A stretch of DNA of 48,043 bases from contig ONKL01000066.1 of assembly GCA_900318395.1 (NCBI GenBank), positions 1 to 48,043 on the forward strand. Direction: 5' to 3'. This stretch comes from an uncultured Prevotella sp. GTDB taxonomy: Bacteria; Bacteroidota; Bacteroidia; Bacteroidales; Bacteroidaceae. Below, one piece after another: positions 24,837 through 33,559 of the stretch. Made by a program: the position numbers and the translations under genes. The notes below the pieces were generated by a model. It was not told the origin of the DNA and did not search any database. It worked only from the letters and a program-made list of their open reading frames with translations. Positions within the stretch are counted from its first letter, which is position 1. Each line of letters begins with the position of its first letter.

Positions 24837-24900
24837 GGGTGAGCACCCCCTCGTCATACCCCCCTTCATAAGGGGGTATAGAGGGGGGTACTGCTCACCC
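24837..24900. repeat. 64-nt long imperfect hairpin
   Basis: Nested complementary arms GGGTGAGCA/TGCTCACCC, CCCCCTC/GAGGGGG and ATACCCCC/GGGGGTAT fold into one long stem. No T-run follows, so it is not a normal terminator. The rest of the gene-free stretch 24780-25068 is GC-rich, with short broken-looking sequence and no convincing gene. Confidence 0.7.
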
Positions 24901-25068
24901 TGCAGGAGGCATGACTTCCACGACGCGGAGTTTGCGGTCCAAGCCTTCTTGACGACCCCCCTGCTCCTCGGCCATCGCGAAGCTAAAAACGCTCTCGTGC
25001 GAGCTTTGCCGCGCCTATCATGTCCTCGGAAGAGCACCCCTCATACTATAGCCCCTTTTTTATCACTG

Positions 25069-25187
25069 ACTTCTGTATAAAAAATGAAGTGAGTTAACTC
25101 GATTTGTCGATTGAGTTAACTCGATTGAAGATTTGAGTTAACTCATTGTTTTTGAAGGGTGCAAACATTCCTGGCCCCATTGCGCCC
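25069..25187 (+). repeat. 119-bp interspersed repeat, copy 1
   Basis: It has three parts: ACTTCTGTATAAAAA, an array of three GAGTTAACTC palindromes at 25091, 25113 and 25135 (22-bp period), and a hairpin AGGGTGCA...TGCGCCC around ATTCCTGGCCCCAT. A near-identical copy lies at 34115-34232. Hairpin-only relatives are at 33037-33069 and 33472-33504. It sits at the left end of the accessory island, before the WYL gene promoter (TATATTTG at 25308-25315). Confidence 0.88.
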
Positions 25188-25333
25188 CCCATAACCACAT
25201 GGCCACGAATGAAGGGAATAATGACCTTACAAATCCATTATGTACACAATTTTGGGGGTTAAAGGATAGTTTTTTATTAGATTTTCTTTTCTTTAAGGAA
25301 AAGTTTGTATATTTGCGACATATTTCAGATGAT

Positions 25334-26356
25334 ATGCCAATCAATAAGAACGCACTCGTAAGATATAAGATACTGGACAAGTGTTTCAGCGACAGCTACC
25401 ATAAGTACTTCATAGAAGATCTTATGGAGAAGGTTAATGTGCAGTTAGAAGATGCAGGCGTAAAGCCTGTGTCAAAGAAACAGATCTACGACGATATCAA
25501 ATTTATGAAGAGCGTTGATGGCTGGGAAGCTCCTATTGAATCATATCAGTATGGTAAACGCAAATATCTGCGTTATAGTTATGATTTCTCAATTATGGAA
25601 ACACCCATAACTGATATGGAGGTTGAACAATTGGAGACATTGATTACCTCTCTTTCGCGCTTACAAGGAATCCCTATGTATGATTGGGTAGAGGAACTGT
25701 TGGCCAACCTTCGACATCGCTTTGGACTTAGAGGAATAGATACTAATAGCATTGGTTTTGAGCAAAATCGTGACATGCAAGGACTGAGATATCTCTCTAA
25801 TCTTATAGATTGTGTCATTAAACGCCAACCAGTTCTCATCGACTACCATCCATTTGGCAGAGATGTTATCAAGTGGACCATTCACCCCTATTATCTGAAA
25901 CAATATAACAATAGATGGTTCCTCTTGGGCTATAATCCTGATTTTGATGATTTGTCGATCGTAGCATTAGATAGAATTGAGGGCATTGAATTAGCAGAAA
26001 CATCCTTCAAGAGGAATCTCGATTTCGATTTTGATGCCTACTTCCGTGATATTATCGGAGTCTCTATAGAAAAAGGCAAGGTTGTAGAGCATGTAAGATT
26101 AAAGTTCTCTCCTAAGCGTTTGCCATACGTTCTTTCCAAGCCTATCCATCATTCTCAGGAAGTGGAGAATGAGGCAGAAGGAATTATTTCACTCGATGTT
26201 ATTCCAAACAAAGAACTGATATCAGAGCTTACATGGTTTCAAGACGATATAGAAGTCCTCACTCCCGAATCGCTAAGAGAGGAAATCAAAGAAAAAATCG
26301 CAAAAATGTATCAGAAATATTTTGGTGTGAAGAATGACTGCACAACAGAGCCGTAA
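25334..26356 (+). CDS. WYL-domain transcriptional regulator
   Basis: 340 residues from ATG 25334 (MPINKNALVRYKILDKCF), 18 bp after a TATATTTG -7 box; the longer frame would cover that promoter and the repeat. The N-terminal helical region (about 1-80) fits a winged HTH (VSKKQIYDDIKFMK). A WYL domain spans about 150-265 (VLIDYHPFG...WTIHPYYLKQYNNRWFLLGYNP), followed by a WCX-like C-terminal part. WYL proteins often bind nucleic acid or nucleotide ligands and commonly control defence islands. It starts the accessory island and is followed by a helicase 5' fragment and the kinase/receiver pair. Confidence 0.88.
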   Translation: MPINKNALVRYKILDKCFSDSYHKYFIEDLMEKVNVQLEDAGVKPVSKKQIYDDIKFMKSVDGWEAPIESYQYGKRKYLRYSYDFSIMETPITDMEVEQLETLITSLSRLQGIPMYDWVEELLANLRHRFGLRGIDTNSIGFEQNRDMQGLRYLSNLIDCVIKRQPVLIDYHPFGRDVIKWTIHPYYLKQYNNRWFLLGYNPDFDDLSIVALDRIEGIELAETSFKRNLDFDFDAYFRDIIGVSIEKGKVVEHVRLKFSPKRLPYVLSKPIHHSQEVENEAEGIISLDVIPNKELISELTWFQDDIEVLTPESLREEIKEKIAKMYQKYFGVKNDCTTEP

Positions 26357-26386
26357 TTTTGCAGCCAGAAAGGTAATTACGACTGT

Positions 26387-26509
26387 ATGACGAAAGAAGA
26401 CTTTCAATTTGATAAGAACAATGTTGAAAAGCAAAAGGCATTTGACTTAGTGGCAAACACTAATACTTGCCAATTTAGTACAGTTAGGTTGATACCTTTG
26501 CAAGCATAA
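26387..26509 (+). pseudogene. 5' fragment of a Pif1-like helicase gene
   Basis: ATG 26387 encodes 40 residues. NVEKQKAFDLVANTNTC is almost the same as NVEQQKAFNLVANTNTC at the start of the full helicase at 30662. The homology also covers about 45 bp upstream, including a TAATTTTG promoter box and CACAAC. It ends right before the Walker A sequence, where foreign sequence with a new promoter (26493-26500) begins. The block 26.5-30.6 kb therefore lies between two homologous helicase 5' ends. Confidence 0.8.
26493..26500 (+). promoter_or_regulatory. Promoter -7 box of the kinase/receiver pair
   Basis: TACCTTTG, 37 bp before ATG 26538, inside the junction after the helicase fragment. The nearest TTG (26467-26469) is 23 bp upstream, a weak -33 match. 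Confidence 0.6.
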
Positions 26510-26537
26510 TAAAGTTTAATTTTAATTTTAGATTGTT

Positions 26538-27818
26538 ATGAGTAAAATTGGTAATACTCTGGGTGTGATTAAATTCGAGAAGTTTGGTGAGACGAAAGGT
26601 AAAGTGTTCACCGCAGATAACTTTGCAAAGGACTGGGATTCTATCTATGTTATTCCGTCCGAACTCTCTGATGGAATCGTAAATGACCAAACCTTTCATA
26701 AAGTGAATCGAAAAGCACTTGTGTTGGACATGAAAAATCCCCGTATGGCCTTTGTGTTGGCTGATCCGGAGAACCCTGTCTTTGTTCCTGCGGCTCGTTT
26801 TGACAAGACTGTTGATGGTACGTATGTTCCTAAAGGTTTCTTGGTATTTATTCTTGATTTCAGTAGGTTGCTTCCGGAGTTCGTTTTTTTCCTGTGTAGA
26901 CAAGGTTCATGGGAAATGTTGCTTAAGAATCGCGATTATTCCCTTTATTTTACACAGTATCAACTTTCTGTGGAGGAATGTTTTCTGACTGAACAGAATG
27001 AAATACAGGGAGTTTCTTTAAGATCAGAGATTAAATCCTTGTCACGCCAGAGGGAGAGAATAGCAGAATTCAGGGCAGAAGAGAAATACCTTGATGACAT
27101 CGTGGCATCAAAGGAGCGGAAAATGCTCAAGAAGACTTCTTCTGATCTAATTCACATGATGGGTACTCCCTATATCCGCATCAATAATGCGTTGGATCTT
27201 CTTTCGCAGGATGTGGATGATGAAGGGAAGTCGAGGATAAGCTATATCCGAGACAACTTTGGGTATATCAAACGTCTGATAGAGATGAATGGTGCTGATT
27301 TCAATGATTATCCCAAGGATAGGATAAACATTGTTGACTTTCTGGAACGATACATACTTGGATGGGAAAATTATGGTTCCAAGACCTTCTCTATCGAATT
27401 CTATTGTGATGGCGATTTTGAAGTGGAGAATACTATTCTTGCCAACGAGACAGCCCTCGCTATTATGATGGATTGTTTACTAGACAATGCAAATAGGCAT
27501 GGATTCCATAAAACAAAATCTCCAGACAACAAAGTCAAGATACGCCTTGACCAAACTACGCTTGGCAATAAGCGTGTTGTTATTATAGCTGTAGGCAATA
27601 ATGGAAAGCCGATGCCGAAAGATTTTAGCATTGACGATTACATTACCTCTGGAAAGTTCGGTACTGATACAGGCCGCTCAGGACTTGGTGGAAGTCATGT
27701 GTACAAAATCGTTTCATCTATGGATGGTACTCTTGACTTTATAAGTGAAGCAGTTTCATCTGAGGAAAAAGATGAATGGTGGACAACATTCATGATAACC
27801 GTTCCTTTAGTGTTGTAA
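26538..27818 (+). CDS. Cytoplasmic histidine kinase with an unusual N-terminal domain
   Basis: 426 residues, no signal peptide or membrane segment. The N-terminal part (1-170) is not a known sensor to me; its rhythm and the YFTQYQLSVEECFLTEQNEIQ end recall target-recognition domains of type I restriction S subunits. A coiled coil (about 160-200) leads to a DHp helix with H206 in LIHMMGTPYIRI (compare SHELRTPL). The HATPase domain has the N-box LLDNANRHG (N317), a G1-like GNNGKPMP in place of DxGxG, and G2 GRSGLGGSHVYKI. It should phosphorylate the receiver protein encoded 17 bp downstream. A soluble kinase with a possible DNA- or protein-recognition domain in an island suggests intracellular sensing, perhaps of phage. 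That role is inference. Confidence 0.8.
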   Translation: MSKIGNTLGVIKFEKFGETKGKVFTADNFAKDWDSIYVIPSELSDGIVNDQTFHKVNRKALVLDMKNPRMAFVLADPENPVFVPAARFDKTVDGTYVPKGFLVFILDFSRLLPEFVFFLCRQGSWEMLLKNRDYSLYFTQYQLSVEECFLTEQNEIQGVSLRSEIKSLSRQRERIAEFRAEEKYLDDIVASKERKMLKKTSSDLIHMMGTPYIRINNALDLLSQDVDDEGKSRISYIRDNFGYIKRLIEMNGADFNDYPKDRINIVDFLERYILGWENYGSKTFSIEFYCDGDFEVENTILANETALAIMMDCLLDNANRHGFHKTKSPDNKVKIRLDQTTLGNKRVVIIAVGNNGKPMPKDFSIDDYITSGKFGTDTGRSGLGGSHVYKIVSSMDGTLDFISEAVSSEEKDEWWTTFMITVPLVL

Positions 27819-27835
27819 TATAATTTTTATTTCCT

Positions 27836-28792
27836 ATGGATAAGATATATCGGATTATATGGGCTGATGATGAAATCGATGCTTTGCTGGATGAAAACAG
27901 CAAGGCATTGCTTTCGAAGCAGCATGTTGAGGCTATAAAATGCAATAATGCTGCCATGTTAGAAGAGAAGTTGAAAAACGTCAATCATCGCATTGATGCA
28001 GTAATTGTCGATGCAAACTTTACAGCAAAGAAGTTCACACCTTCAGACGAAAAGGAGGTTTCTGGTCTCAGAAAAGCTATGTTGTTGAGGGAACGGTATG
28101 AAAGCATACCTTTCTATCTTTACACACAACGTGTTAATCTATCTGACCTTGTTGACGAAGAAGAGCTGAGTTATTTCAAAGACGATAATGCAATATTCTT
28201 TAAAGGGAATGGTTTACTACCTTTACTTGACAGGATAAAGAATGATGTTGATAAATATAATAGTGCAGAGTTTCAAATAGATAATCAATTTGAAAAAGAA
28301 CTAAATTATTTTCAGACCTTTGACAAGCAATGCGATGCAAAATCATATGAATTAGTTAGAGGGTTGCTCATACAAAGCAGAGTGTGTTCTCTAACTGAAG
28401 CGGAGAACTATTTCAATCAATTCCGTTCAGAGATTCTTGAAAACATGAATGCAGTAGCAGCTCATTTTGGAATTGTCCCCAAAGGGCTCTCACTCAACGA
28501 TTTCAGTCGATTCTTATGTTCAAAAGCAGAGAACTATAAACCGAAAGAAGAAGTGTTACCCAAGGCGCTTCACATGCTGATGGAATATGTTGTAAGGATG
28601 GTACAAGATGGTTCGCATAAACGTGGCAATATTCAGTATGGGGTGCATCAATTTGTTTCAAAATACAACGATACATTAATAATACAATCTTTACTTTTTG
28701 CCATCATTGAGCTTATGTCTTGGTTTATTCCATACTTAGCAACACATATAGATAAACAAGTAAATTTAGCAAATTGGCATAAGGTTGAATAA
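27836..28792 (+). CDS. Receiver-domain protein with an unknown C-terminal output domain
   Basis: 318 residues, 17 bp after the kinase gene. Residues 1-130 form a receiver with every key residue: acidic pair D11/D12 (WADDEID), phosphoacceptor D59 (VIVDANF), T97 (YLYTQR) and K123 (FFKGNG). The rest (about 135-318) is helical, without a recognisable DNA-binding HTH; it has HMLMEYVVRMVQDGSHKRGN and a hydrophobic stretch LLFAIIELMSWFIPYLATHI near the end that could touch a membrane. The output may therefore be something other than transcription, such as an effector switched on by phosphorylation. I do not recognise the output family. Confidence 0.78.
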   Translation: MDKIYRIIWADDEIDALLDENSKALLSKQHVEAIKCNNAAMLEEKLKNVNHRIDAVIVDANFTAKKFTPSDEKEVSGLRKAMLLRERYESIPFYLYTQRVNLSDLVDEEELSYFKDDNAIFFKGNGLLPLLDRIKNDVDKYNSAEFQIDNQFEKELNYFQTFDKQCDAKSYELVRGLLIQSRVCSLTEAENYFNQFRSEILENMNAVAAHFGIVPKGLSLNDFSRFLCSKAENYKPKEEVLPKALHMLMEYVVRMVQDGSHKRGNIQYGVHQFVSKYNDTLIIQSLLFAIIELMSWFIPYLATHIDKQVNLANWHKVE

Positions 28793-28969
28793 ACTTTGGC
28801 AAGAAAGATAAACTCACAACATCTGTTAAGTTATCAGAGGAGAGTTACATGAAGTGTTATGGAATAAAACACTAAACAACTGGGTGGATAATATGGGAAT
28901 ATACACAATGGTTAATGACTCCTTAAAATTAGCAGTAAAACAATTCTTTACAAGATATATGGTAAGATT

Positions 28970-30436
28970 ATGAGCATTGAGGAGATAAAACAGATAATAG
29001 CAAAAGATGAGAACCGTGTGCTGGAGTTGAAAAAGACTACAGGCGAGCTCATTAAGGGTATGCAGTCTCTGTGCGCATTTCTGAATACAGATGGAGGATG
29101 GCTGTTCTTTGGTATCACGCCCGATTTGAAGATACAGGGTCAATTCGTGACAGATAGCACCCAGCGTGAGATAGCAAACGAAGTGAGGAAGTTTGAACCT
29201 GCGATAAGTTTGCCTATAGAACTGTTCGAAGTACCGGATCGTCAGGATTGCTATGTGATAGGTATCCATGCAGAACCTGCCAAGTTTGGTGATGCTCCAT
29301 ATACATACGATGGTAGGGCATTTTACAAAGTGGAGAGTACGACTATGCTGATGCCTCGTTCGATGTTTGAAGAACGTCTCCGTCGCAGTGATCCTAAACG
29401 TTTTGCATGGGAAAGCCAGACTCCAGATACGCTACACTTTGAGGATTTGGACGAAAGCAAAATCAGAGGTTGTGTGACGTATGGTATTAGCCAGGGACGT
29501 ATGCCAGAATCATCCAGTACTGAGAACACCATGACTTTGCTGGAAAAATTCGCTATGGTGGAAAACGGAAAGATTAAGAATGCAGCGGCGGCATTGTTTA
29601 CTAAACGCCCACAGAGTTACCCTCAGTTCCTGTTACGAATGGCCCGTTTCAGAGGCATAGATAAGATGGCATTTATAGATAATCAGCGAGTCGAAGGCAA
29701 CTATTTTGATTTGCTTGACGCTGGTATGGCATTCCTTTTCAAACACCTGAATCTGAGTGGCGTCATCAAAGGCATCCGCAGAGAGGAGAAATTGGAAATA
29801 CCTGCCGAGGCTTTGCGTGAAGCCTTAACAAATGCACTTTGCCATAGACTGCTGGATTCGCCAAGTAGCAGCGTTGGCATTGCTGTATATGATGACCGTG
29901 TAGAGATTGAGAATACAGGGCATCTGCCAAATGAGTTGACTGTTGAGACTATCAAACATCCGCATCGTTCTTATCCTCAGAATCCTATTATAGCGAGCGC
30001 TCTTTACAAGACGGGGTTCTTGGAAAGTTGGGGTACTGGTGTCAGCAGAATGATGGAAGTATGCAAGGCTGCAGGAGTATCAGAGCCAGAGTATGGTACT
30101 GATGGCTTATTTGTATGGATTACGTTTAAAAGACCCATTGCTTCTGCATCCTCTGCTAATGAAAGGGAAAGAAACGGTGACCAGAAAAGTGGCCAGAATA
30201 TAGTAAAGTGGCCAGAAAAGTGGCCAGAAAAGTGGCCAGAAAAAGCCCGTCAAATTTTGGAAGCTATCGAGGGAAATAAAGCAATAACAATTGCTAAGTT
30301 AGAAGTTCAATTGGGGCTGGGGCATACGACTCTTAAGAAAATCTTGCGTGAAATGCAGAATGAGAATGTCATTCGACGCATTGGCTCAGACAGGGGAGGT
30401 TATTGGGAAATTATACAATCTGATTCCCAAACCTGA
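28970..30436 (+). CDS. AlbA_2/Schlafen-like ATP-binding protein with wHTH end (RecG-like COG2865 family)
   Basis: 488 residues. The N-terminal AlbA_2 (Schlafen-type) domain has ENRVLELKKTTGE and FLNTDGGWLFFGI; a middle region leads to a HATPase_c_4-like domain (about 280-390: ALREALTNALCHR, VGIAVYDDRVEIENTG, KTGFLESWGTGVSRM). A linker with three KWPE units, encoded by 12-bp DNA repeats, connects to a winged HTH (ITIAKLEVQLGLGHTTLKKILREM). Such proteins are frequent in accessory and defence islands; AlbA_2 domains bind or cut nucleic acids. The gene starts 177 bp after the receiver gene. That gap contains no clear gene or promoter, so co-expression is possible but not shown. Confidence 0.88.
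   Translation: MSIEEIKQIIAKDENRVLELKKTTGELIKGMQSLCAFLNTDGGWLFFGITPDLKIQGQFVTDSTQREIANEVRKFEPAISLPIELFEVPDRQDCYVIGIHAEPAKFGDAPYTYDGRAFYKVESTTMLMPRSMFEERLRRSDPKRFAWESQTPDTLHFEDLDESKIRGCVTYGISQGRMPESSSTENTMTLLEKFAMVENGKIKNAAAALFTKRPQSYPQFLLRMARFRGIDKMAFIDNQRVEGNYFDLLDAGMAFLFKHLNLSGVIKGIRREEKLEIPAEALREALTNALCHRLLDSPSSSVGIAVYDDRVEIENTGHLPNELTVETIKHPHRSYPQNPIIASALYKTGFLESWGTGVSRMMEVCKAAGVSEPEYGTDGLFVWITFKRPIASASSANERERNGDQKSGQNIVKWPEKWPEKWPEKARQILEAIEGNKAITIAKLEVQLGLGHTTLKKILREMQNENVIRRIGSDRGGYWEIIQSDSQT
30190..30245 (+). repeat. In-frame 12-bp repeats encoding KWPE units
   Basis: AAGTGGCCAGAA units (TGGCCA at 30209, 30221 and 30233, with an offset one at 30190) lie in the linker of the AlbA_2 protein. 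Gain or loss of units keeps the frame and would change linker length. Confidence 0.8.
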
Positions 30437-30485
30437 TTCACCAACTGATTCCCCAAATAGTACTAGAATAAGTGGTGAAACTGCA

Positions 30486-30517
30486 GGGCTCGATATATGT
30501 CTAGATATACCGAGCCC
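30486..30517 (+). terminator. Strong hairpin after the AlbA_2 gene
   Basis: GGGCTCG-A-TATAT ... ATATA-C-CGAGCCC, 49 bp after the stop codon. No T-run follows, so it may be a Rho-independent-like end or an mRNA-stabilising stem rather than a classic terminator. Confidence 0.5.
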
Positions 30518-30661
30518 CGAAACTCCTTCTGACTACAGATGAGCAGTGCAAAGTTAGGCATTTTTTCCAAATAATCCAAAACTATTTGGATTTTTTTTGT
30601 TGTAAAGAAAGACTTCACAACGTGATCGTAATTTTGCCAACAGAAACAAAATTGCGACAAT

Positions 30662-32716
30662 ATGGAAAACGAATACAGCTTAAAACTGGACACTCAGAAC
30701 GTTGAACAGCAGAAAGCTTTCAACTTAGTAGCAAACACAAATACTTGCCTTTTCATTACAGGTAAGGCTGGTACTGGTAAAACAACGTTCATCAAGCGTA
30801 TCCAAGAAGAAATCAATAAGAACTTCTTGGTGCTGGCTCCCACAGGTATTGCCGCCATTGCTGTTGGTGGCCAGACCATGCACTCCTTCTTTGGATTCCC
30901 CATGCACGCAATGGGGCCACATACAGAAACGAGTCTTTCAAATGAAAAGTTCCAGATTCTCAGGCAAACAGACACGATAATAGTTGATGAGGCTTCGATG
31001 GTAAGAAGTGATATGGTGGATGGTATGGACAGATGCCTTCGAATGGTATTCCACACCAATATGCCTTTTGGTGGCAAGCAGGTCATCTTTGTTGGTGACT
31101 TGTTCCAGCTTCCTCCTGTAGTCAAAGAAGGTAGTGCTGATGCAGAGATGCTACATGATCTCTATGGTGCAGGGCTTCCCTTTTTCTATAAGGCATTTGT
31201 GCTGAAGAGGATGAACCTGCCAAAGATCGAATTCCAGAAGGTGTATCGTCAGAGTGATGAGGATTTCCTCGATATACTGAACAAGATGCGCGATGGTGAG
31301 GTAACAAATGAGGATTTAGCTTTGCTGAATAAGCATGTTTCAAAGGATTCAGACAATGAGGATTACTCGGTGACTCTGACTTCTTTTAACTCTATGGCAG
31401 AAAAGATAAATGATGAGAAATTGGATGCCATTGAAGAAGAAGAGTTCTGCTATCAAGCCGAAATTCGTGATGACTTCAAGAAGAATGATGCTCCTGTGCC
31501 AGAGTTCCTAAGATTGAAAGTTGGTGCCCAGGTGATTTTCTGCCGTAACTATCCACAGGCTGGATATATGAATGGCACGATTGGTAAGGTCTCTAAGCTG
31601 GATGAAGAGCATATTTTTGTCACATTGGAAAATGGTGCGGAAATCAATGTAAGCAAGGTTGTTTGGGAGAATATTCAGGGCAAGTATAATAGCCAGACTC
31701 GTAAAATGGAATCGGAAGTTGTGGGTTCGTTTACTCAATTCCCTCTGAAATTAGCTTGGGCTATCACTATCCATAAGTCACAGGGTATGACATTCGACAA
31801 GATGCACTTCGATTTGTCTCGCGGTACGTTCCAAGCTGGGCAGGCATACGTTGCCATCAGTCGTATGCGCTCATTGGATGGTTTGACATTGAGCCACCCT
31901 ATTATGCCACATCACATCATGCAGAATCCCGAAATACGCGCATTTGCCAACTCCTTCAATGATGTTGACATGATCAATGACGAACTGGAAACAGGCAAGG
32001 CTATTTATAAATATCTGATAGCAAAGGATTATAACATGGCATCAAAGTCGTGTCTGAAACTTATGATGAATAAGATTCACAAAAACGACCTGAGGAATGC
32101 TGCATTAATTGCTAAGAAGATGTTCGACATCATGCTGGATGACAGTTGTCTGAAAGGCATGACAAAGGATATGAAGCTGTTGAAGGATTGCAGTATGACT
32201 TGCAACTTCCTGAATGCGGTTATCTGTCTTTATGGCAATCGCTATGAAGAGGCTATTGGGTATGCGGATATGGTTCTCGGTAGAAAGGTTTGCCTGGAGG
32301 CGATGTTCATCAAGGGGCGCGCGCTCTATGAACTGAAAAGGAATGATGAGGCTTACGATATAGTATTCCAGATCATTAACATTTCTCAGGAAGGAGAGGA
32401 GAAGAGAGCTATCGACAAGAAACTGCTTCTCTTTGAGGCAAGAGTTAATGAGCGCATTGGTAATTCTGTCATTCCTTTCGCTAAGCAGTTGATTTCCCTC
32501 TGTCCAGAGTTTCTATCCTCATACACCATGATAAGAAAAGAAGTGGATGCCTTAGGAGTAGAGATTTTCTTTGATCCAGAGGAAGAGCATACAGACATGT
32601 TGAAAGCATTTGTAGACAAGAATATTTCAAATCAGGAATTCCAGAAGATGCTTAAACGGTGTGATGATGAGAAAAGCATGAGCAAACTTCGCAGGGCTCT
32701 TGCTAATATTAAATAA
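30662..32716 (+). CDS. Pif1/RecD2-like helicase with a C-terminal repeat region
   Basis: 684 residues. Walker A GKAGTGKTT (K40), Q-motif-like NVEQQKAFNLVANTN before it, Walker B IVDEASMVRSDMVDG, FVGDLFQLPPV, and the late helicase motif TIHKSQGMTFDKMHFDLSRGTF with YVAISRMRSLDGL. This is superfamily 1B, 5'-3' in known members. The remaining 250 residues are helical with a TPR-like pattern (ALYELKRNDEAYDIVFQI). Similar long forms are common in Bacteroidetes mobile and defence islands. The promoter has TAATTTTG at 30629-30636. A truncated relative of its first 28 residues lies at 26387-26509. Confidence 0.9.
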   Translation: MENEYSLKLDTQNVEQQKAFNLVANTNTCLFITGKAGTGKTTFIKRIQEEINKNFLVLAPTGIAAIAVGGQTMHSFFGFPMHAMGPHTETSLSNEKFQILRQTDTIIVDEASMVRSDMVDGMDRCLRMVFHTNMPFGGKQVIFVGDLFQLPPVVKEGSADAEMLHDLYGAGLPFFYKAFVLKRMNLPKIEFQKVYRQSDEDFLDILNKMRDGEVTNEDLALLNKHVSKDSDNEDYSVTLTSFNSMAEKINDEKLDAIEEEEFCYQAEIRDDFKKNDAPVPEFLRLKVGAQVIFCRNYPQAGYMNGTIGKVSKLDEEHIFVTLENGAEINVSKVVWENIQGKYNSQTRKMESEVVGSFTQFPLKLAWAITIHKSQGMTFDKMHFDLSRGTFQAGQAYVAISRMRSLDGLTLSHPIMPHHIMQNPEIRAFANSFNDVDMINDELETGKAIYKYLIAKDYNMASKSCLKLMMNKIHKNDLRNAALIAKKMFDIMLDDSCLKGMTKDMKLLKDCSMTCNFLNAVICLYGNRYEEAIGYADMVLGRKVCLEAMFIKGRALYELKRNDEAYDIVFQIINISQEGEEKRAIDKKLLLFEARVNERIGNSVIPFAKQLISLCPEFLSSYTMIRKEVDALGVEIFFDPEEEHTDMLKAFVDKNISNQEFQKMLKRCDDEKSMSKLRRALANIK

Positions 32717-32741
32717 GATGTGTAACTTAAACAAATTGCTT

Positions 32742-32963
32742 ATGAAGAAAACTTTGTTTGCGTGTATGGCTTCTATGATGATAGTCATATTGGGTTGTGA
32801 GAATGAGCCGAGCAGGTATAATACATCGGCTCCGTATGAAATCAATTTCTATGCAGATACTATATCGGGCTATTTGATTCTCACGACAGTCTGTAACAAT
32901 CCCGATAATACATGTTTGTCTGCTAGTAGTATATCGTTAGGAAAGGTTGATACGGCAGAATAA
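32742..32963 (+). CDS. Small putative lipoprotein
   Basis: 73 residues from ATG 32742 (MKKTLFACMASMMIVILGC). The hydrophobic segment and the lipobox-like VILGC suggest lipid attachment at Cys19. The mature part (ENEPSRYNTSAPYEINFYADT...) matches no family I know and is short, so it may be a truncated gene. It starts 25 bp after the helicase stop. Confidence 0.5.
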   Translation: MKKTLFACMASMMIVILGCENEPSRYNTSAPYEINFYADTISGYLILTTVCNNPDNTCLSASSISLGKVDTAE

Positions 32964-33311
32964 CAGGGATGCAGAAGTGCCTCTTGTGCCCTTTTGGATA
33001 CTCCGAACACCCCGTTTGGAGTCCGCCAAAATTTAAGGGGCGCAGAAGGGCCAGGAACCTTTGCGCCCCGAGCCGCAGTGTGAAGCTTTTTTGGCCCAGT
33101 CCGAAATTCCTGTTGTATACGATAAAGGTTCTTTACGATCGTTGGAATTAAGTTTTCCTGCCGTAGTATTATTCACTACGACCATTGTTATTTTAGTTTT
33201 AACACTTGGGATTTTTAGTTGCTCCTATGCGTGTGTCTTATTTAATTATCATACTTCAGAATGATGTGACCCTTCCGACTATTCCTTATATATGCGCGAA
33301 TGCATGCGAGA
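32964..33311. other. Gene-poor gap with a hairpin repeat
   Basis: No convincing gene. A hydrophobic 67-residue frame at 33061-33264 starts inside the repeat at 33037-33069 and has no start signals. The repeat is an inverted relative (GGGGCGCA...TGCGCCCC) of the hairpin in the 119-bp element. Confidence 0.5.
33037..33069 (-). repeat. Hairpin repeat, inverted copy
   Basis: Arms GGGGCGCA/TGCGCCCC flank a core that on the minus strand reads AAGGTTCCTGGCCCTTC. It is related to the hairpin part of the 119-bp element. Confidence 0.75.
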
Positions 33312-33470
33312 CTACCCCAGTCTATTCTTGCAACCGACTTTTCGGACTGAGCCGTAATAAGTATAGCCATTCTTAACACCTATAGCCAATTTCACGGTAT
33401 AATCAACCTCTGCCATCTTCAATCCTACGACATAATATTTGAAGGTATCGTATTCGTTGATGCTCTTCTC
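33312..33470 (-). pseudogene. C-terminal remnant of an unrecognised protein
   Basis: The frame encodes KSINEYDTFKYYVVGLK followed by VDYTVKLAIGVKNGYTYY to the stop at 33312, a plausible protein end. Upstream, the reading frame runs straight into the hairpin repeat at 33472-33504 and loses coding character. The repeat thus seems to sit at the break point. No family was recognised. Confidence 0.35.
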
Positions 33471-33471
33471 G

Positions 33472-33504
33472 AGGGCGCAAAGGTTCCTGGTCCCAATGCG
33501 CCCT
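33472..33504 (+). repeat. Hairpin repeat, direct copy
   Basis: AGGGCGCA-AAGGTTCCTGGTCCCAA-TGCGCCCT, the same hairpin as in the 119-bp element, without its palindrome array. Confidence 0.8.
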
Positions 33505-33559
33505 TGTTGGTAGATTAAAACATTTGCAACTTGGGGGCCTGGCCCCAAAGTTGCACTAA

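Noticed and set aside
24724-25080. 118-codon frame through the repeat region
   Set aside because: It runs through palindromes and the 64-nt hairpin; composition is driven by repeats, not coding.
33061-33264. 67-codon hydrophobic frame as a membrane peptide
   Set aside because: It begins inside a hairpin repeat and has no promoter or ribosome-binding context.
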